A stretch of 64,000 nt of DNA from Exiguobacterium alkaliphilum 12/1. GTDB taxonomy: Bacteria > Bacillota > Bacilli > Exiguobacteriales > Exiguobacteriaceae. Made by a program: the position numbers and the translations under genes. Below, piece after piece: positions 38,694-48,087 of the stretch (positions are counted from its first letter, which is position 1; the number at the start of each line of letters is the position of its first letter). A model generated the notes under the pieces. It saw nothing but the letters and a program-made list of their open reading frames with translations, had not been told where the DNA came from and made no database searches. The stretch spans positions 1 through 64,000 of the forward strand of contig NZ_JJMW01000013.1 of the NCBI RefSeq assembly GCF_000714435.1, in the 5' to 3' direction.

Positions 38694-39323
38694 ATGGGAA
38701 AAGTACACGTTTATGACCACCCATTGATTCAGCACAAGATGACGATTATGCGCAAAGCAGAGACGGGGACGAAGCAGTTCCGCGAGCTCGTCGACGAAGT
38801 TTCGTCGCTCATGGCATATGAAATTACACGCGACCTTCCATTGACAGACGTAGAGATTGAGACACCGGTCTCGGTATCGACGCAGAAGATGATTGCCGGC
38901 AAGAAATTGGGTATCGTCCCAATTTTACGGGCAGGCCTCGGAATGGTGGATGGCTTCCTCAAAATGATGCCGAACGTCAAAGTCGGTCACATCGGTCTAT
39001 ACCGTGACCCGGAGACGCTCGAGCCACACGAATACTATCTCAAATTGCCGACGGACATCACGGAGCGTGACTTCATCGTCGTCGATCCGATGCTTGCGAC
39101 AGGCGGCTCGGCTGCTGACGCGATCGCGGCACTTAAAAAGCATGGCGCGAAGTCGATCAAGCTCGCTTGCCTCTGTGCAGCACCAGAAGGCGTCGAGCGT
39201 GTTCAAAACGAACACCCGGACGTTGAGATTTATCTCGCTGCCCTCGACGAGAAATTGAACGACCACGGCTACATCGTCCCAGGGATGGGCGATGCGGGTG
39301 ACCGATTGTTCGGAACGAAGTAA
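38694..39323 (+). CDS. upp: Uracil phosphoribosyltransferase
   Basis: Pyrimidine salvage enzyme making UMP from uracil and PRPP, 209 aa. N-terminal [20 protein letters not shown] loop [16 protein letters not shown], uracil site [17 protein letters not shown]. Of two adjacent ATGs I take the second (38694), matching the family N-terminus, behind AGAGGAGTG. A TACAAT -10 lies at 38655-38660, with facing ACCCTA/TAGGGT arms (38628-38633 and 38650-38655) just upstream. A two-way terminator follows. Confidence 0.96.
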   Translation: MGKVHVYDHPLIQHKMTIMRKAETGTKQFRELVDEVSSLMAYEITRDLPLTDVEIETPVSVSTQKMIAGKKLGIVPILRAGLGMVDGFLKMMPNVKVGHIGLYRDPETLEPHEYYLKLPTDITERDFIVVDPMLATGGSAADAIAALKKHGAKSIKLACLCAAPEGVERVQNEHPDVEIYLAALDEKLNDHGYIVPGMGDAGDRLFGTK

Positions 39324-39325
39324 TC

Positions 39326-39370
39326 AAAAAGACGAACCAAATCGTGAAAGCGATTCGGTTCGTCTTTTAT
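39326..39370. terminator. Bidirectional terminator, upp / ABC importer
   Basis: Stem AAAAAGACGAACC...GGTTCGTCTTTT with inner AAATCG/CGATT, between convergent genes. Confidence 0.85.
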
Positions 39371-40953
39371 TATTCGTTGATGAGTCCTTCACGGACCAAG
39401 AAGTCACGGGCGACTTTCTCGGGACGTTGTTTCTCCACGTCCGCAAGGTAGTTCAGCTCTTGCATCACTTCGTCCGTGATTCTGCCGGACAGCAAGTTGA
39501 GCACGCCTTCGAGCTCGGGATGCTCGCGCAACGTGTCGCCGTTGATGAGCGGCACGGCGTAATACGGCGGGAAGAACTGTTGGTCGTCCTCGAGGACGAC
39601 GAGTTCGAACCGTTTCAACAACCCGTCCGTCGAGAAGCCGTCAATCGCTTGGCTCTCACCGTTCATGAGCGCCGTATAGCGCAGGCCGCCATCGACCGGC
39701 TTCACATCTTTAAAGCGGAGCGGATATGTCTCTTTCAAGCCGAGATACCCGTCCTCGCGGTTCGAGAACTCGATTGTCGGGCCGAAGACGAGCTCGTCGC
39801 TGACGGCGGCGAGGTCCGAGATGCTCTCTAGCGCATAACGGTCCGCGTCTTCTTGTTTGACGGCGATCGCGTATGTGTTGTTGAATCCGATCGGGTCGAG
39901 CGTCTGGACGTCGAAACGTTCCTCAATCTGTGGTTTGACGCTCGCGTAGACGGCGTCGGGATCGTTGTCGACCGCTTGGTTCAACACGTCGACCGACAGG
40001 GTGCCGGTGTATTCGACGTATGTGTCAATCTCCCCGGTGCGGATGGCGCTGAACGCGACTTGCGTCCCGCCGAGGTTCAGCTGTCGGCGAACGTTCAAGT
40101 CGGTCTCTTCTTCAATCAAGTCGGCGACGATATTTCCAAGAATGAGTTGTTCGGTAAAGTTCTTCGAGCCGACGACGATCGTATCGTCTTCACGCGTGAA
40201 CGCGTAAATCGAACCGCCGAGGAGAAGCGCGAACGCTGTCGCGATGACGAAGGCCGGTTTTACGACTTTCTTCGATCGGCGCGTCTTCTTCTTCATGCGG
40301 CCGTCGGCGAGGACGATGCCGTTCGGTGCGACTTTATACTCGATACGGCTGACGACGAAGTCGATCAACAAGGCGAGAAGACCAGCTGGGATGGCCCCGG
40401 CGAGAATCTGGTTGTTGTCGACAGTCTGAATCCCGGCGAAGACGAGATAGCCGAGTCCGCCAGCCCCGACGAACGCCGAGATTGTCATCAGTCCGACGGC
40501 CGTGACCGCAGAAATGCGAATACCGGCCATGATGATCGGTAAGGCGAGGGGTAACTGAATCTTACTTAAAATCTGGCGATCGGTCAGGCCGATCCCTTTG
40601 GCCGATTCGAGCGTGTCACCAGGAATGCTCGACAGTCCCGTATACGTGTTCTTCACGATCGGGAGGAGCGAGTAGAGGACGACCATGATAATCGCCGGCG
40701 TCGACCCGATGCCGATGAACGGGATTAGAAAACCGAGGAGTGCGAGACTCGGGACGGCCTGGACGACGCTCGTCAAACCGAGTACGGGCTTCGCGAGCCG
40801 CGGCGTCCGTAAAATCAAAATGCCGAGCGGGACACCGAGCAAGACCGCGAGCGAGACCGCAAAGACGGTCAACTGTAAGTGTTCGAGTAAGAGCGTCCCG
40901 ATTTGGTCGGTGTTGCTCGCAAAGTAATTGAAAAATGATTGAATCGTATTCAT
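39370..40953 (-). CDS. Fused permease and substrate-binding protein, OpuF/EgtU type
   Basis: 527 aa fusion. Residues 1-210: ABC permease of the OpuC/ProW family, with the EAA-like loop LESAKGIGLTDRQILSKIQLP. Residues 240-262: an extra membrane segment. Residues 265-527: a choline/glycine-betaine type substrate-binding domain (GSKNFTEQLILGNIVADLIEE, YVEYTGT). Such fusions are known as OpuFB (betaine), BilEB and EgtU (ergothioneine in S. pneumoniae and H. pylori). The ligand here could be a compatible solute or ergothioneine; it cannot be settled by reading. It overlaps the ATPase gene by four bases. Confidence 0.9.
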   Translation of the reverse strand: MNTIQSFFNYFASNTDQIGTLLLEHLQLTVFAVSLAVLLGVPLGILILRTPRLAKPVLGLTSVVQAVPSLALLGFLIPFIGIGSTPAIIMVVLYSLLPIVKNTYTGLSSIPGDTLESAKGIGLTDRQILSKIQLPLALPIIMAGIRISAVTAVGLMTISAFVGAGGLGYLVFAGIQTVDNNQILAGAIPAGLLALLIDFVVSRIEYKVAPNGIVLADGRMKKKTRRSKKVVKPAFVIATAFALLLGGSIYAFTREDDTIVVGSKNFTEQLILGNIVADLIEEETDLNVRRQLNLGGTQVAFSAIRTGEIDTYVEYTGTLSVDVLNQAVDNDPDAVYASVKPQIEERFDVQTLDPIGFNNTYAIAVKQEDADRYALESISDLAAVSDELVFGPTIEFSNREDGYLGLKETYPLRFKDVKPVDGGLRYTALMNGESQAIDGFSTDGLLKRFELVVLEDDQQFFPPYYAVPLINGDTLREHPELEGVLNLLSGRITDEVMQELNYLADVEKQRPEKVARDFLVREGLINE

Positions 40954-42074
40954 TTCGTTTCCTCCTCTTGCATGAACTGCTCACTGAGGACGGAAAGCAA
41001 GCTGCTGCGTGTGATGAGTCCGTTTAACATCGGACCGGTGACGACGGGAAGATAGCCTTGGTCGGTCTCGTTCATGACGGCCAAAATGTCGAGGAGCGAG
41101 TCCTCGCTTGAGACGTAGGCGTAGTCTTTGTTCATGACTTCCTCGAGCCGCTTCGTCTTGTCTTGGATGCCGTGGACGTCTTTTAGTTTGATGAGCCCTT
41201 CAAGTGTCCGGTCACGGTCGGTGATGAGTAGGCTGTCGACCTTGCGCGAGCGCATAATCTCAATCGCTTGGAGCACCGTCCGTTTGCCGCTAATCGACAC
41301 CGGGTCGGTGATCATGATGTCTTTCGCCTTGATGTATTCCGGGCTGTTCCAAATCCGATTTTTTCCGATGAACGATTCGACGTACGCGTCTTTCGGGTTT
41401 CGGAGAATCTGTTCCGGCGTATCGAACTGGACGATTTCTCCGTCGCGCATGATACAAATGCGATCAGCGAGCTTGATCGCCTCATCCATATCATGGGTGA
41501 CGAAGACGATAGTTTTCTTCACTTCTTCTTGTAGGTTGAACAGTTCTTCTTGCAGGTCGTTTCGTGTGACAGGGTCGAGGGCGCTGAACGGTTCATCCAT
41601 CAAGATGACCTCGGGGTCGTTCATGAGGGCGCGGGCGAAGCCGATGCGCTGTTGTTGACCACCGCTGAGCTCGCTCGGATAGCGGTCGATGAATTGGTCG
41701 GGGGCGAGTCCGACCATACGGAGGAGGTGCTCGGTGCGGGCGTCCATGTCCTGCTCGGCATGGCCTTCGAGACCCGCAATCAATTGGATATTCTCGCGAA
41801 TCGTCATGTGCGGGAAGAGGCCGGTCTGTTGAATGACGTAGCCCATCTGGCGCCGCAGTTCAATCGGGTCCATCTTGCGGGTGTCTTGACCGTCCACGAT
41901 GATCGTGCCTTCGGTCGGCTCGATCAACCGGTTGATCATTTTCAGCGAGGTCGTCTTCCCGCAACCGGAAGGTCCGATAAAGACGACGAGCTCACCTTTG
42001 TTGATCGTCAGGTTCATCTCTTTCAAAACGGTCGTCGCTTTGAACGTTTTTTTCACGTTTTTAAATTCAATCAT
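40950..42074 (-). CDS. ABC ATPase with CBS pair, OpuCA/EgtV type
   Basis: 374 aa. ATPase domain (about 1-240): Walker A GPSGCGKTTS, signature LSGGQQQRIGFARAL, Walker B VILMDEPFSALD. C-terminal tandem CBS domains (about 250-370, DIMITDPVSISGKRTVLQAIEIM), which in OpuA-type importers sense ionic strength or c-di-AMP. It drives the fused permease encoded next. Start ATG 42074; TTG 42077 one codon earlier is in phase. The site GAAAGAG is modest. Confidence 0.92.
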   Translation of the reverse strand: MIEFKNVKKTFKATTVLKEMNLTINKGELVVFIGPSGCGKTTSLKMINRLIEPTEGTIIVDGQDTRKMDPIELRRQMGYVIQQTGLFPHMTIRENIQLIAGLEGHAEQDMDARTEHLLRMVGLAPDQFIDRYPSELSGGQQQRIGFARALMNDPEVILMDEPFSALDPVTRNDLQEELFNLQEEVKKTIVFVTHDMDEAIKLADRICIMRDGEIVQFDTPEQILRNPKDAYVESFIGKNRIWNSPEYIKAKDIMITDPVSISGKRTVLQAIEIMRSRKVDSLLITDRDRTLEGLIKLKDVHGIQDKTKRLEEVMNKDYAYVSSEDSLLDILAVMNETDQGYLPVVTGPMLNGLITRSSLLSVLSEQFMQEEETK

Positions 42075-42104
42075 CAACTCAACTCTTTCCTAAAATTATT
42101 TTCA

Positions 42105-42130
42105 CATAACCTTTATGTTCCCTTGTTATG
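42105..42130. promoter_or_regulatory. Inverted repeat upstream of the ABC importer operon
   Basis: CATAAC (42105-42110) and GTTATG (42125-42130), arms 20 bp centre to centre, about two helical turns, within an AT-rich stretch that also holds a minus-strand TTTACA. A possible dimer-binding operator, for example of a GbsR/OpcR-type regulator. Inferred from symmetry alone. Confidence 0.35.
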
Positions 42131-42206
42131 AAAATGTAAACATCTTTTTCTGAAAATAAGGTTTGAAACGACTGGAAAACGGGATAAGGTAAAGTTGACC
42201 TGCACG

Positions 42207-42242
42207 AAAAAAGGAGCGGCGCCCGTAGACGTCGCTCCTTTT
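42207..42242 (-). terminator. Terminator of the P-type ATPase gene
   Basis: Minus-strand stem AAGGAGCGAC...GCCGCTCCTT then six Ts. Confidence 0.8.
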
Positions 42243-42252
42243 CTCGTTAAGA

Positions 42253-44916
42253 TTACTTCCGTTTCATCACGTTGCGTGAAATCAGTTTCTCGAGTTCGAT
42301 GATGAAGAACACGGCGATACCGAAGACGAACGGGATGATCCAGTCGCTCGCGGCGATTGGCGTCGTGCCGAACGCGGTGTTCATGAACGGCACGTACGTG
42401 ATGAACAGCTGGAGCACGATGAGCGCCCCTGACACGTAAAACGCGATCGGGTTCTCGAAGAACGAGCGGTTGAGGGCCGGTTCGGTCTCGACCCGGACGT
42501 TGAACAAGTGGAACATCTGAGCGATGACGATCGTGTTCAGCGTCATCGTGTGGATATATTCGACACTATAGTCACCGGCGTTCATATACAGGTTGTAGAC
42601 GAGCGTCCCGCCACCGATGATGAGGGAGACGAGCAAGATCCGGAAGATATAGTACCGGCTCAGAAGCGGCGTCTTCTTCGGACGCGGCGCCCGTTTCATC
42701 GTCGACGGCTCGAGCGGCTCGAACGCGATGGCGAACGAGAGGGTGATGGCGACGACCATGTTCACCCACAAAATTTGTAGCGCCGTGAGCGGGAGCTGTG
42801 TGCCAAGGAAGATACTCATGAGGAGCACGAATCCTTGCGCCCCGTTCGTCGGCAAGATGAAGAGAATCGTCTTCTTCAAGTTGTCGTATACACGGCGACC
42901 TTCTTTGACGGCTTTGAAGATCGTGTTGAAGTTATCGTCGACAAGCACCATCTCGGCCGCTTCTTTCGATACTTCTGTCCCTTTGATTCCCATGGCAACA
43001 CCGATGTCGGCGCGGCGGAGGGCAGGGGCGTCGTTGACCCCGTCACCGGTCATGGCGACGATATGGTCTTGCGTCTGGAGCGCCTTGACGAGACGCGTCT
43101 TGTTCTCGGGGCTCGTCCGGGCGAAAATGTTGTACTGCCCGACGACGTCCGCGAGTTCCTCGTCCGTCAAATCGTCAATCTCGGTCCCTTGAAGCGCGCC
43201 GGCTTCTGTCGAGATGCCGAGCTCGTTTCCGATGGCGATGGCCGTCTCTTTGTGGTCACCGGTAATCATCTTCACTTGGATACCGGCCGATTGACACTCA
43301 TTGACCGCCTCGATCGCCTCGGGACGCGGTGGGTCCATGATGCCGATGAGCCCGAGGAATTCGATTCCTTCATATAAGTCGTCATGGTCAATCTTCTCTT
43401 TTGATGTGTTGAAAGTGCGTTTGGCGACACCGATGACACGTTGCCCTTTTTTAGCGAGGTCGGTCATCTTCTCTTCCCACATCTCTGTCGGGAAGTTCGA
43501 GTCACTCGCCTCGGCCATCGAGAACAAGCGGTCCGGTGCACCTTTCAAGTACATGACGTGCGCTTCGTCACGTGGCGAGAGTGTCGCCATATATTTATGC
43601 GCCGAGTCGAACGGGATCTTCGAGATGACGCGGAGCGGTCGAATCGACTCTTCTGCTTTCTCTCCGAGCGTGAGCAAACAGCCTTCCGTCGGGTCGCCCG
43701 TAATCATCCATTGCTTCGACTCTTCGTCGAAGAACAAGTCTGAATCGTTACACGTCACACCGGCAAGGAGAATCTCATTGAGAATCTCGTCTTGCTTGTT
43801 CGAGTAGACGTCGTTTTCAAATTCAATGCGACCTTCCGGCGCGTAACCCGAACCGGTCACACGGAGCGTGCGGTCAGCGAGTTGGATGTTCTGAGCCGTC
43901 ATCTCGTTTTTCGTCAACGTCCCGGTCTTATCGGAACAGATGACCGATACGGCACCGAGCGTCTCGACGGACGGCAAGTTTTTGACGATCGCCTTATTGT
44001 CTGCCATCTGGCGGACGCCGAGGGCGAGAATGATGGAAATGATCGCCGGTAGTCCTTCCGGAATGACGGCGACGGCGAGACCGATGACCGCGAGCAACAG
44101 CTCGGCCGTCTCATAGTCACGCAAGAAGTAGCCGAAGATGAAGGCGAACACGGCGACGCCGGCGATGACACTCGCGACGGTCTTCCCGAAGCGTTGCGTC
44201 TGCTGGATGAGCGGTGTTTGCACTTTCTCGACTTCGGCGATGGACGCGTTGATTTTACCGAGTTCGGTCTTCGAACCGGTCGCGATGACGATTCCGCTAC
44301 CTGTACCGGCAGCGACCGACGTCCCGGAGAACGCCAAGTTCGTCCGGTCACCGAGACCGATTTTCTCTTCGAGCGGGTCGAGCGTCTTGTCGACGGTGAT
44401 CGCTTCACCTGTCAAGGCCGACTCCTCGACTTTCATGTTCTCCGCCGTGATGAGGCGAAGGTCGACCGGGATTTTGTCACCCGGTTTCAAATAAACGATG
44501 TCACCTGGGACGAGGTACTCGGCCTCGATTTCCTTGCGCTTGCCGTCACGACGGACAAGGGCGGACGGGGACAACATGTTCTTAATCCCTTCGAGTGCCT
44601 GCTCAGCCTTGTTCTCTTGCAGGTAACCGATAATCCCGATGATGAGGACGACGAGCGCGATGACGATCGTGTCGTACCAATAGCCGAGTACGGCCGTAAT
44701 CACGGCGGCGGCCAACAGGACGTAAATGAGGACGTCATTGAACTGTCGTACGAATTTCAGCCACTTCGGGTCTTTCTTTGGCTCGGGAAGGACGTTCTTC
44801 CCGTGTTGTTCGATTCGTTCTTTCGCTGTCTCCTCACGTAACCCTTGATCGATATCGGTATCGAGATGGTCCTCGGTCTCGTGAATCGATAGCGTATGCC
44901 ACTGCCTCTCTTCCAT
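42253..44916 (-). CDS. P-type cation-transporting ATPase (P2-like)
   Basis: 887 aa. Actuator TGE at 169-171, PEGLP in helix M4 at 286-290, phosphorylated Asp329 in CSDKTGTLT, nucleotide-domain KGAPDRL and DPPRPE, hinge GDGVNDAPALRRADIG. It looks like a SERCA/PMA-type Ca2+ pump, but the M5 motif is PTNGAQGF (Gln where the Ca2+-binding Glu is expected) and the M6 motif is ILWVNMVVAI (Val-Ala where Thr-Asp is expected). So Ca2+ is doubtful; Na+, K+ or another cation is possible. A P-type Na+-ATPase has been described in Exiguobacterium aurantiacum, which makes Na+ worth considering. Single gene. Confidence 0.88.
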   Translation of the reverse strand: MEERQWHTLSIHETEDHLDTDIDQGLREETAKERIEQHGKNVLPEPKKDPKWLKFVRQFNDVLIYVLLAAAVITAVLGYWYDTIVIALVVLIIGIIGYLQENKAEQALEGIKNMLSPSALVRRDGKRKEIEAEYLVPGDIVYLKPGDKIPVDLRLITAENMKVEESALTGEAITVDKTLDPLEEKIGLGDRTNLAFSGTSVAAGTGSGIVIATGSKTELGKINASIAEVEKVQTPLIQQTQRFGKTVASVIAGVAVFAFIFGYFLRDYETAELLLAVIGLAVAVIPEGLPAIISIILALGVRQMADNKAIVKNLPSVETLGAVSVICSDKTGTLTKNEMTAQNIQLADRTLRVTGSGYAPEGRIEFENDVYSNKQDEILNEILLAGVTCNDSDLFFDEESKQWMITGDPTEGCLLTLGEKAEESIRPLRVISKIPFDSAHKYMATLSPRDEAHVMYLKGAPDRLFSMAEASDSNFPTEMWEEKMTDLAKKGQRVIGVAKRTFNTSKEKIDHDDLYEGIEFLGLIGIMDPPRPEAIEAVNECQSAGIQVKMITGDHKETAIAIGNELGISTEAGALQGTEIDDLTDEELADVVGQYNIFARTSPENKTRLVKALQTQDHIVAMTGDGVNDAPALRRADIGVAMGIKGTEVSKEAAEMVLVDDNFNTIFKAVKEGRRVYDNLKKTILFILPTNGAQGFVLLMSIFLGTQLPLTALQILWVNMVVAITLSFAIAFEPLEPSTMKRAPRPKKTPLLSRYYIFRILLVSLIIGGGTLVYNLYMNAGDYSVEYIHTMTLNTIVIAQMFHLFNVRVETEPALNRSFFENPIAFYVSGALIVLQLFITYVPFMNTAFGTTPIAASDWIIPFVFGIAVFFIIELEKLISRNVMKRK

Positions 44917-45077
44917 TTGAAAACCCCTTTCTCTGTTTACACATTTCGACAGACTGGTAGAACCGTCTATATTTAATTCTTACCCCATGTGAAAAAGTGT
45001 GTAAACTTTAATTCCATGTGAAATCATCGGAATTGTGAAGTATGTGTGAATCCGAGAAGGGGAATGTATGGGACGAC

Positions 45078-45110
45078 AAAAAAAGAGGAGAGCGTGGGCT
45101 CTTCTCCTTT
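45078..45110 (-). terminator. Terminator of glcDF
   Basis: Minus-strand AGGAGAAGAGC...GCTCTCCT stem with a bulge, then a seven-T tract. Confidence 0.7.
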
Positions 45111-46434
45111 ACGTATTCGGTAACGCCTCCGCCAATAAATCGGCTAAATGGACGGCCCGCATCGAGTCGGTCCCGTGTTCTTGGATGCCGAGTTGCATCT
45201 GCAGATGACAGCCCGGGTTCGAGGTCACAATCGTCTGGGCGGCCGTGTCCCGGACGTGGCCCATCTTCATCTCGAGGATGTCGTTCGCGATGATAGGTTG
45301 GAGTAAGTTGTACACGCCAGCCGAGCCGCAACAGTGATCGGCGTGGCGCTGTTCGACGTACGTCGTCCCTTGAATCGCTTGGAGTAAAAGTCGCGGGGCG
45401 AGCGCGCCTTGTTGCACGTTTCGGAGATGGCACGAGTCTTGATACGTGATGACTTGCTTCGGCAACGTGAGTGTGACCCGGTCGAGGAAGCCGACCTCAA
45501 TCAAAATCGAGGCGAAGTCTTTCACTTTCGCCTTGAAACGCTCGGCGCGCGCGAGCCAGGCGGGATCTTGTTTCAACAGATGGTCGTAACCGAGCAGGAA
45601 CGCCCCACACCCGCCCGCGTTCGTGATGACGTAATCGACGTCGAGTGCTTCGAACGCCTCGATGTTTTGTTTCGCGAGTCGGACGGCCCCGGCTTGTTCG
45701 CCGGCGTGTCCGTGCAGGGCACCGCAACATTGTTGGGTGTCCGGGATGACGATGTCACAGCCCGCTGCCTGGAGCAACTTCATCGTGTTCGCATTCGTCT
45801 CGTAGAACATCGTGTCCATCAGACATCCGCTGAAGAAGGCGACCCGGGCCGTCGGTTGACCCGTCGCCTTCAGTCGTTCCGGACGACGACGTCGTTCCGT
45901 CTTCGGTGGGACCGGTGGCAAAATCGCCTCCATCTTTTGGAGCTGGTCCGGGAACCAGTCGAGGATGTGCAGTTTCCGCGTGAGCGTCTGCACACCGGAC
46001 TGTTGATAAAAACGAAGGAAGCCTGTCGCCGTCTCCATGTTCGCCTTGTTCATGAACAAGCCGTCGAACACGACCTTGCGGATGACGCGCTCCCGGATGT
46101 CCATTTGGCCCGTCGCCCGTTTGTGCTCGGTGATGGCGGCCCGCGCATCTTCTAACAAGACGCTATAACGGACCCCGGCCGGACAAGCCGGTTCGCAGGC
46201 GAGACAGCCGAGACATTCGTTGAGCGTCTTCTCGACGCCAGCGTCGGGTTCGATCAAGCCATCGACGACGCCTTTCATGATGGCGATGCGGCCGCGCGGG
46301 GAGGCCGTCTCGTCTTTCGAGCGGATATACGTCGGGCACGTCGGGAGACAGAAGCCGCAGCGCATGCAGCCGAGCAGTTCCTCGTAATCGAGCTTGTCGG
46401 TCATGCGCGTCGTGAGTTGTTCAGACTGTCTCAT
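45109..46434 (-). CDS. glcF: Glycolate oxidase iron-sulfur subunit
   Basis: 441 aa. Two ferredoxin-type 4Fe-4S motifs (CMRCGFCLPTCPTY near residue 23 and CLGCLACEPACPAG near 74) and two CCG domains (CCGALHGHAG and CCGSAGVYN) typical of GlcF/heterodisulfide-reductase-like subunits. With GlcD it oxidises glycolate or another 2-hydroxy acid and passes electrons on; B. subtilis YsfD is the counterpart. Its start overlaps the glcD stop (ATGA). No GlcE is seen, so this is the two-subunit type. Confidence 0.92.
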   Translation of the reverse strand: MRQSEQLTTRMTDKLDYEELLGCMRCGFCLPTCPTYIRSKDETASPRGRIAIMKGVVDGLIEPDAGVEKTLNECLGCLACEPACPAGVRYSVLLEDARAAITEHKRATGQMDIRERVIRKVVFDGLFMNKANMETATGFLRFYQQSGVQTLTRKLHILDWFPDQLQKMEAILPPVPPKTERRRRPERLKATGQPTARVAFFSGCLMDTMFYETNANTMKLLQAAGCDIVIPDTQQCCGALHGHAGEQAGAVRLAKQNIEAFEALDVDYVITNAGGCGAFLLGYDHLLKQDPAWLARAERFKAKVKDFASILIEVGFLDRVTLTLPKQVITYQDSCHLRNVQQGALAPRLLLQAIQGTTYVEQRHADHCCGSAGVYNLLQPIIANDILEMKMGHVRDTAAQTIVTSNPGCHLQMQLGIQEHGTDSMRAVHLADLLAEALPNT

Positions 46435-47840
46435 ACGCCGCCTCCTTGCACGAGCCGTTTTTTCGCTGCCTTCGCGAACATCTTTTGCGGGTTCATGATG
46501 CCGTGCGGGTCAAAGGCGAGCTTTATCCCTTTCATGACACCGATGCCGGCCGCGCCTAGTTTCCATTCGAGATATGGCGCCTTCATCGCCCCGACGCCAT
46601 GCTCGCCTGTGATTGTCCCGCCGAGGTCGAGCGCGGCAGCGAAGATGTCCGCGAACGCGGCTTCGACACGCTCCATCTCTTCAAGATCCCGGGCGTCGGT
46701 CGCGACGGTCGGGTGCAGGTTGCCGTCACCGGCGTGACCAAACGTGGCAATCTCGATTTCATACTTTCGGCCGATCGCTTCGATGCGCCGGACCATCTCC
46801 GCGATCTCGCTCCGGGGCACGGTCGCATCCTCTAAAATCGTCGTCGGGCGAAGGCGGGCGAGTGCGGACAACGCCGTCCGTCTCGCATAACGGAGCGTCT
46901 CCGCGTGGAGCTCGTCTCGGGCGACTTCGACGAGTGAGGCCCCTTCGGCGAGACAGATGGCGTGCATCGCCTCGATATCGCGGCGCACGATCTCCTTCGG
47001 GCCGTCCTGTTCCAATAGAAGCAAGGCACCGACATCGGTCGGTAATCCGATGTTCGCGTACGCCTCGACGACCTCGATCGTCTTCTTGTCCATGAACTCG
47101 AGCGTCGCCGGGATGATGCGGCTCTCGATGATGCGGCTCACCGTCCGCGCCGCCCCGTCCAAGTCGCTGAAATGGGCGAGCATCGTCCGCTTCGTCTCAG
47201 GGAGCGGGATGAGTTTGAGTGTCGCCTTTGTGATGACGGCGAGCGTCCCTTCAGATCCGACGAGGAGGCGCGTCAAGTCGTAGCCGGCGACGTCTTTCGC
47301 GAGTTTCCCACCCGTTTTGAGAAGCTCGCCGTTCGGGAGCACCGCTTCGAGGGCGAGTACGTAGTCGGCGGTCACTCCGTACTTTAGACCGCGCAAGCCC
47401 CCGGAGTTCTCGCTAATGTTGCCGCCAATCGTCGAGATCTTCATCGAGCTCGGATCGGGCGGATAGAACAGTCCCCTCGCCTCGACCGCTTCGATGAGAT
47501 GACCGGTGATACAACCCGGTTCGACCGTGACGGTCAAGTTTTTCTCGTCAATCTCGAGGATTTGGTCCATATGACGGAAATCCATGACGAGTCCGCCGGC
47601 GAGCGGTGTCGTCCCGCCGGCCAAGTTCGTCGCCGAACCCCGGGGGATGACCGGGACGCGATGCGTATGGCACAGTCGCAGGACGGTTTGGACGTCTTCC
47701 GTCGAACGCGGGGCGACGACGGCGTCGGGCATGGCTTGATAGTTCGGGGTCGCATCGAACGAATAGGCGAGCCGGGTCGTCGCGTCCGTGAAGACAATCT
47801 CGTCGCCGAGCTCGGTCTGTAAGTGGTTAATCCATTCCAT
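46431..47840 (-). CDS. glcD: Glycolate oxidase FAD subunit
   Basis: 469 aa. FAD-linked oxidase of the VAO/GlcD family: FAD-binding (about 35-215) with VPRGSATNLAGGTTPLAGGLV, GGNISENSGGLRGLKYG, and the C-terminal substrate domain with FGHAGDGNLHP and GTITGEHGVG. Forms the flavin subunit with GlcF. Start ATG behind AGGAGGTATACATA. A cre-like site lies about 80 bp upstream, so glycolate use may be under carbon catabolite control. Confidence 0.93.
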   Translation of the reverse strand: MEWINHLQTELGDEIVFTDATTRLAYSFDATPNYQAMPDAVVAPRSTEDVQTVLRLCHTHRVPVIPRGSATNLAGGTTPLAGGLVMDFRHMDQILEIDEKNLTVTVEPGCITGHLIEAVEARGLFYPPDPSSMKISTIGGNISENSGGLRGLKYGVTADYVLALEAVLPNGELLKTGGKLAKDVAGYDLTRLLVGSEGTLAVITKATLKLIPLPETKRTMLAHFSDLDGAARTVSRIIESRIIPATLEFMDKKTIEVVEAYANIGLPTDVGALLLLEQDGPKEIVRRDIEAMHAICLAEGASLVEVARDELHAETLRYARRTALSALARLRPTTILEDATVPRSEIAEMVRRIEAIGRKYEIEIATFGHAGDGNLHPTVATDARDLEEMERVEAAFADIFAAALDLGGTITGEHGVGAMKAPYLEWKLGAAGIGVMKGIKLAFDPHGIMNPQKMFAKAAKKRLVQGGGV

Positions 47841-47918
47841 TATGTATACCTCCTGACATGCCTCTAAGAGCGAGGATGCGGGCGCCGGTTCCGAAAGTCA
47901 CAAAATCGACACAATTTT

Positions 47919-47932
47919 AGAGAGCGCTTACA
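47919..47932 (-). promoter_or_regulatory. cre-like site upstream of glcDF
   Basis: AGAGAGCGCTTACA matches the cre consensus at 12 of 14 positions, about 80 bp before the glcD start codon. Confidence 0.5.
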
Positions 47933-48022
47933 CGGTAATCGTAGCGATTTGAATTGGGATTGTCCACCTATTCTACGTTGATGGGAGGGGATTTCCAGCC
48001 TTTTTGTCGTCGGAAATTCGAC

Positions 48023-48087
48023 TGTGACATTCCTCACGACAAATTCGGGCGAACCCCTCGACAGCGGAAAAAGGGTATCGGTATACT
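48023..48087 (+). promoter_or_regulatory. CRP/FNR-type box and promoter candidate upstream of atp
   Basis: TGTGA-CATTCC-TCACG (48023-48038), one base from the TGTGA-N6-TCACA consensus, followed by -35 TCGACA (48058-48063), 18 bp, -10 TATACT (48082-48087). The box centre lies about 62 bp before the expected start, the distance of class I activators of this family. What it would transcribe is an atp leader of roughly 390 nt or an unknown RNA. Seen in sequence; function inferred. Confidence 0.4.
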
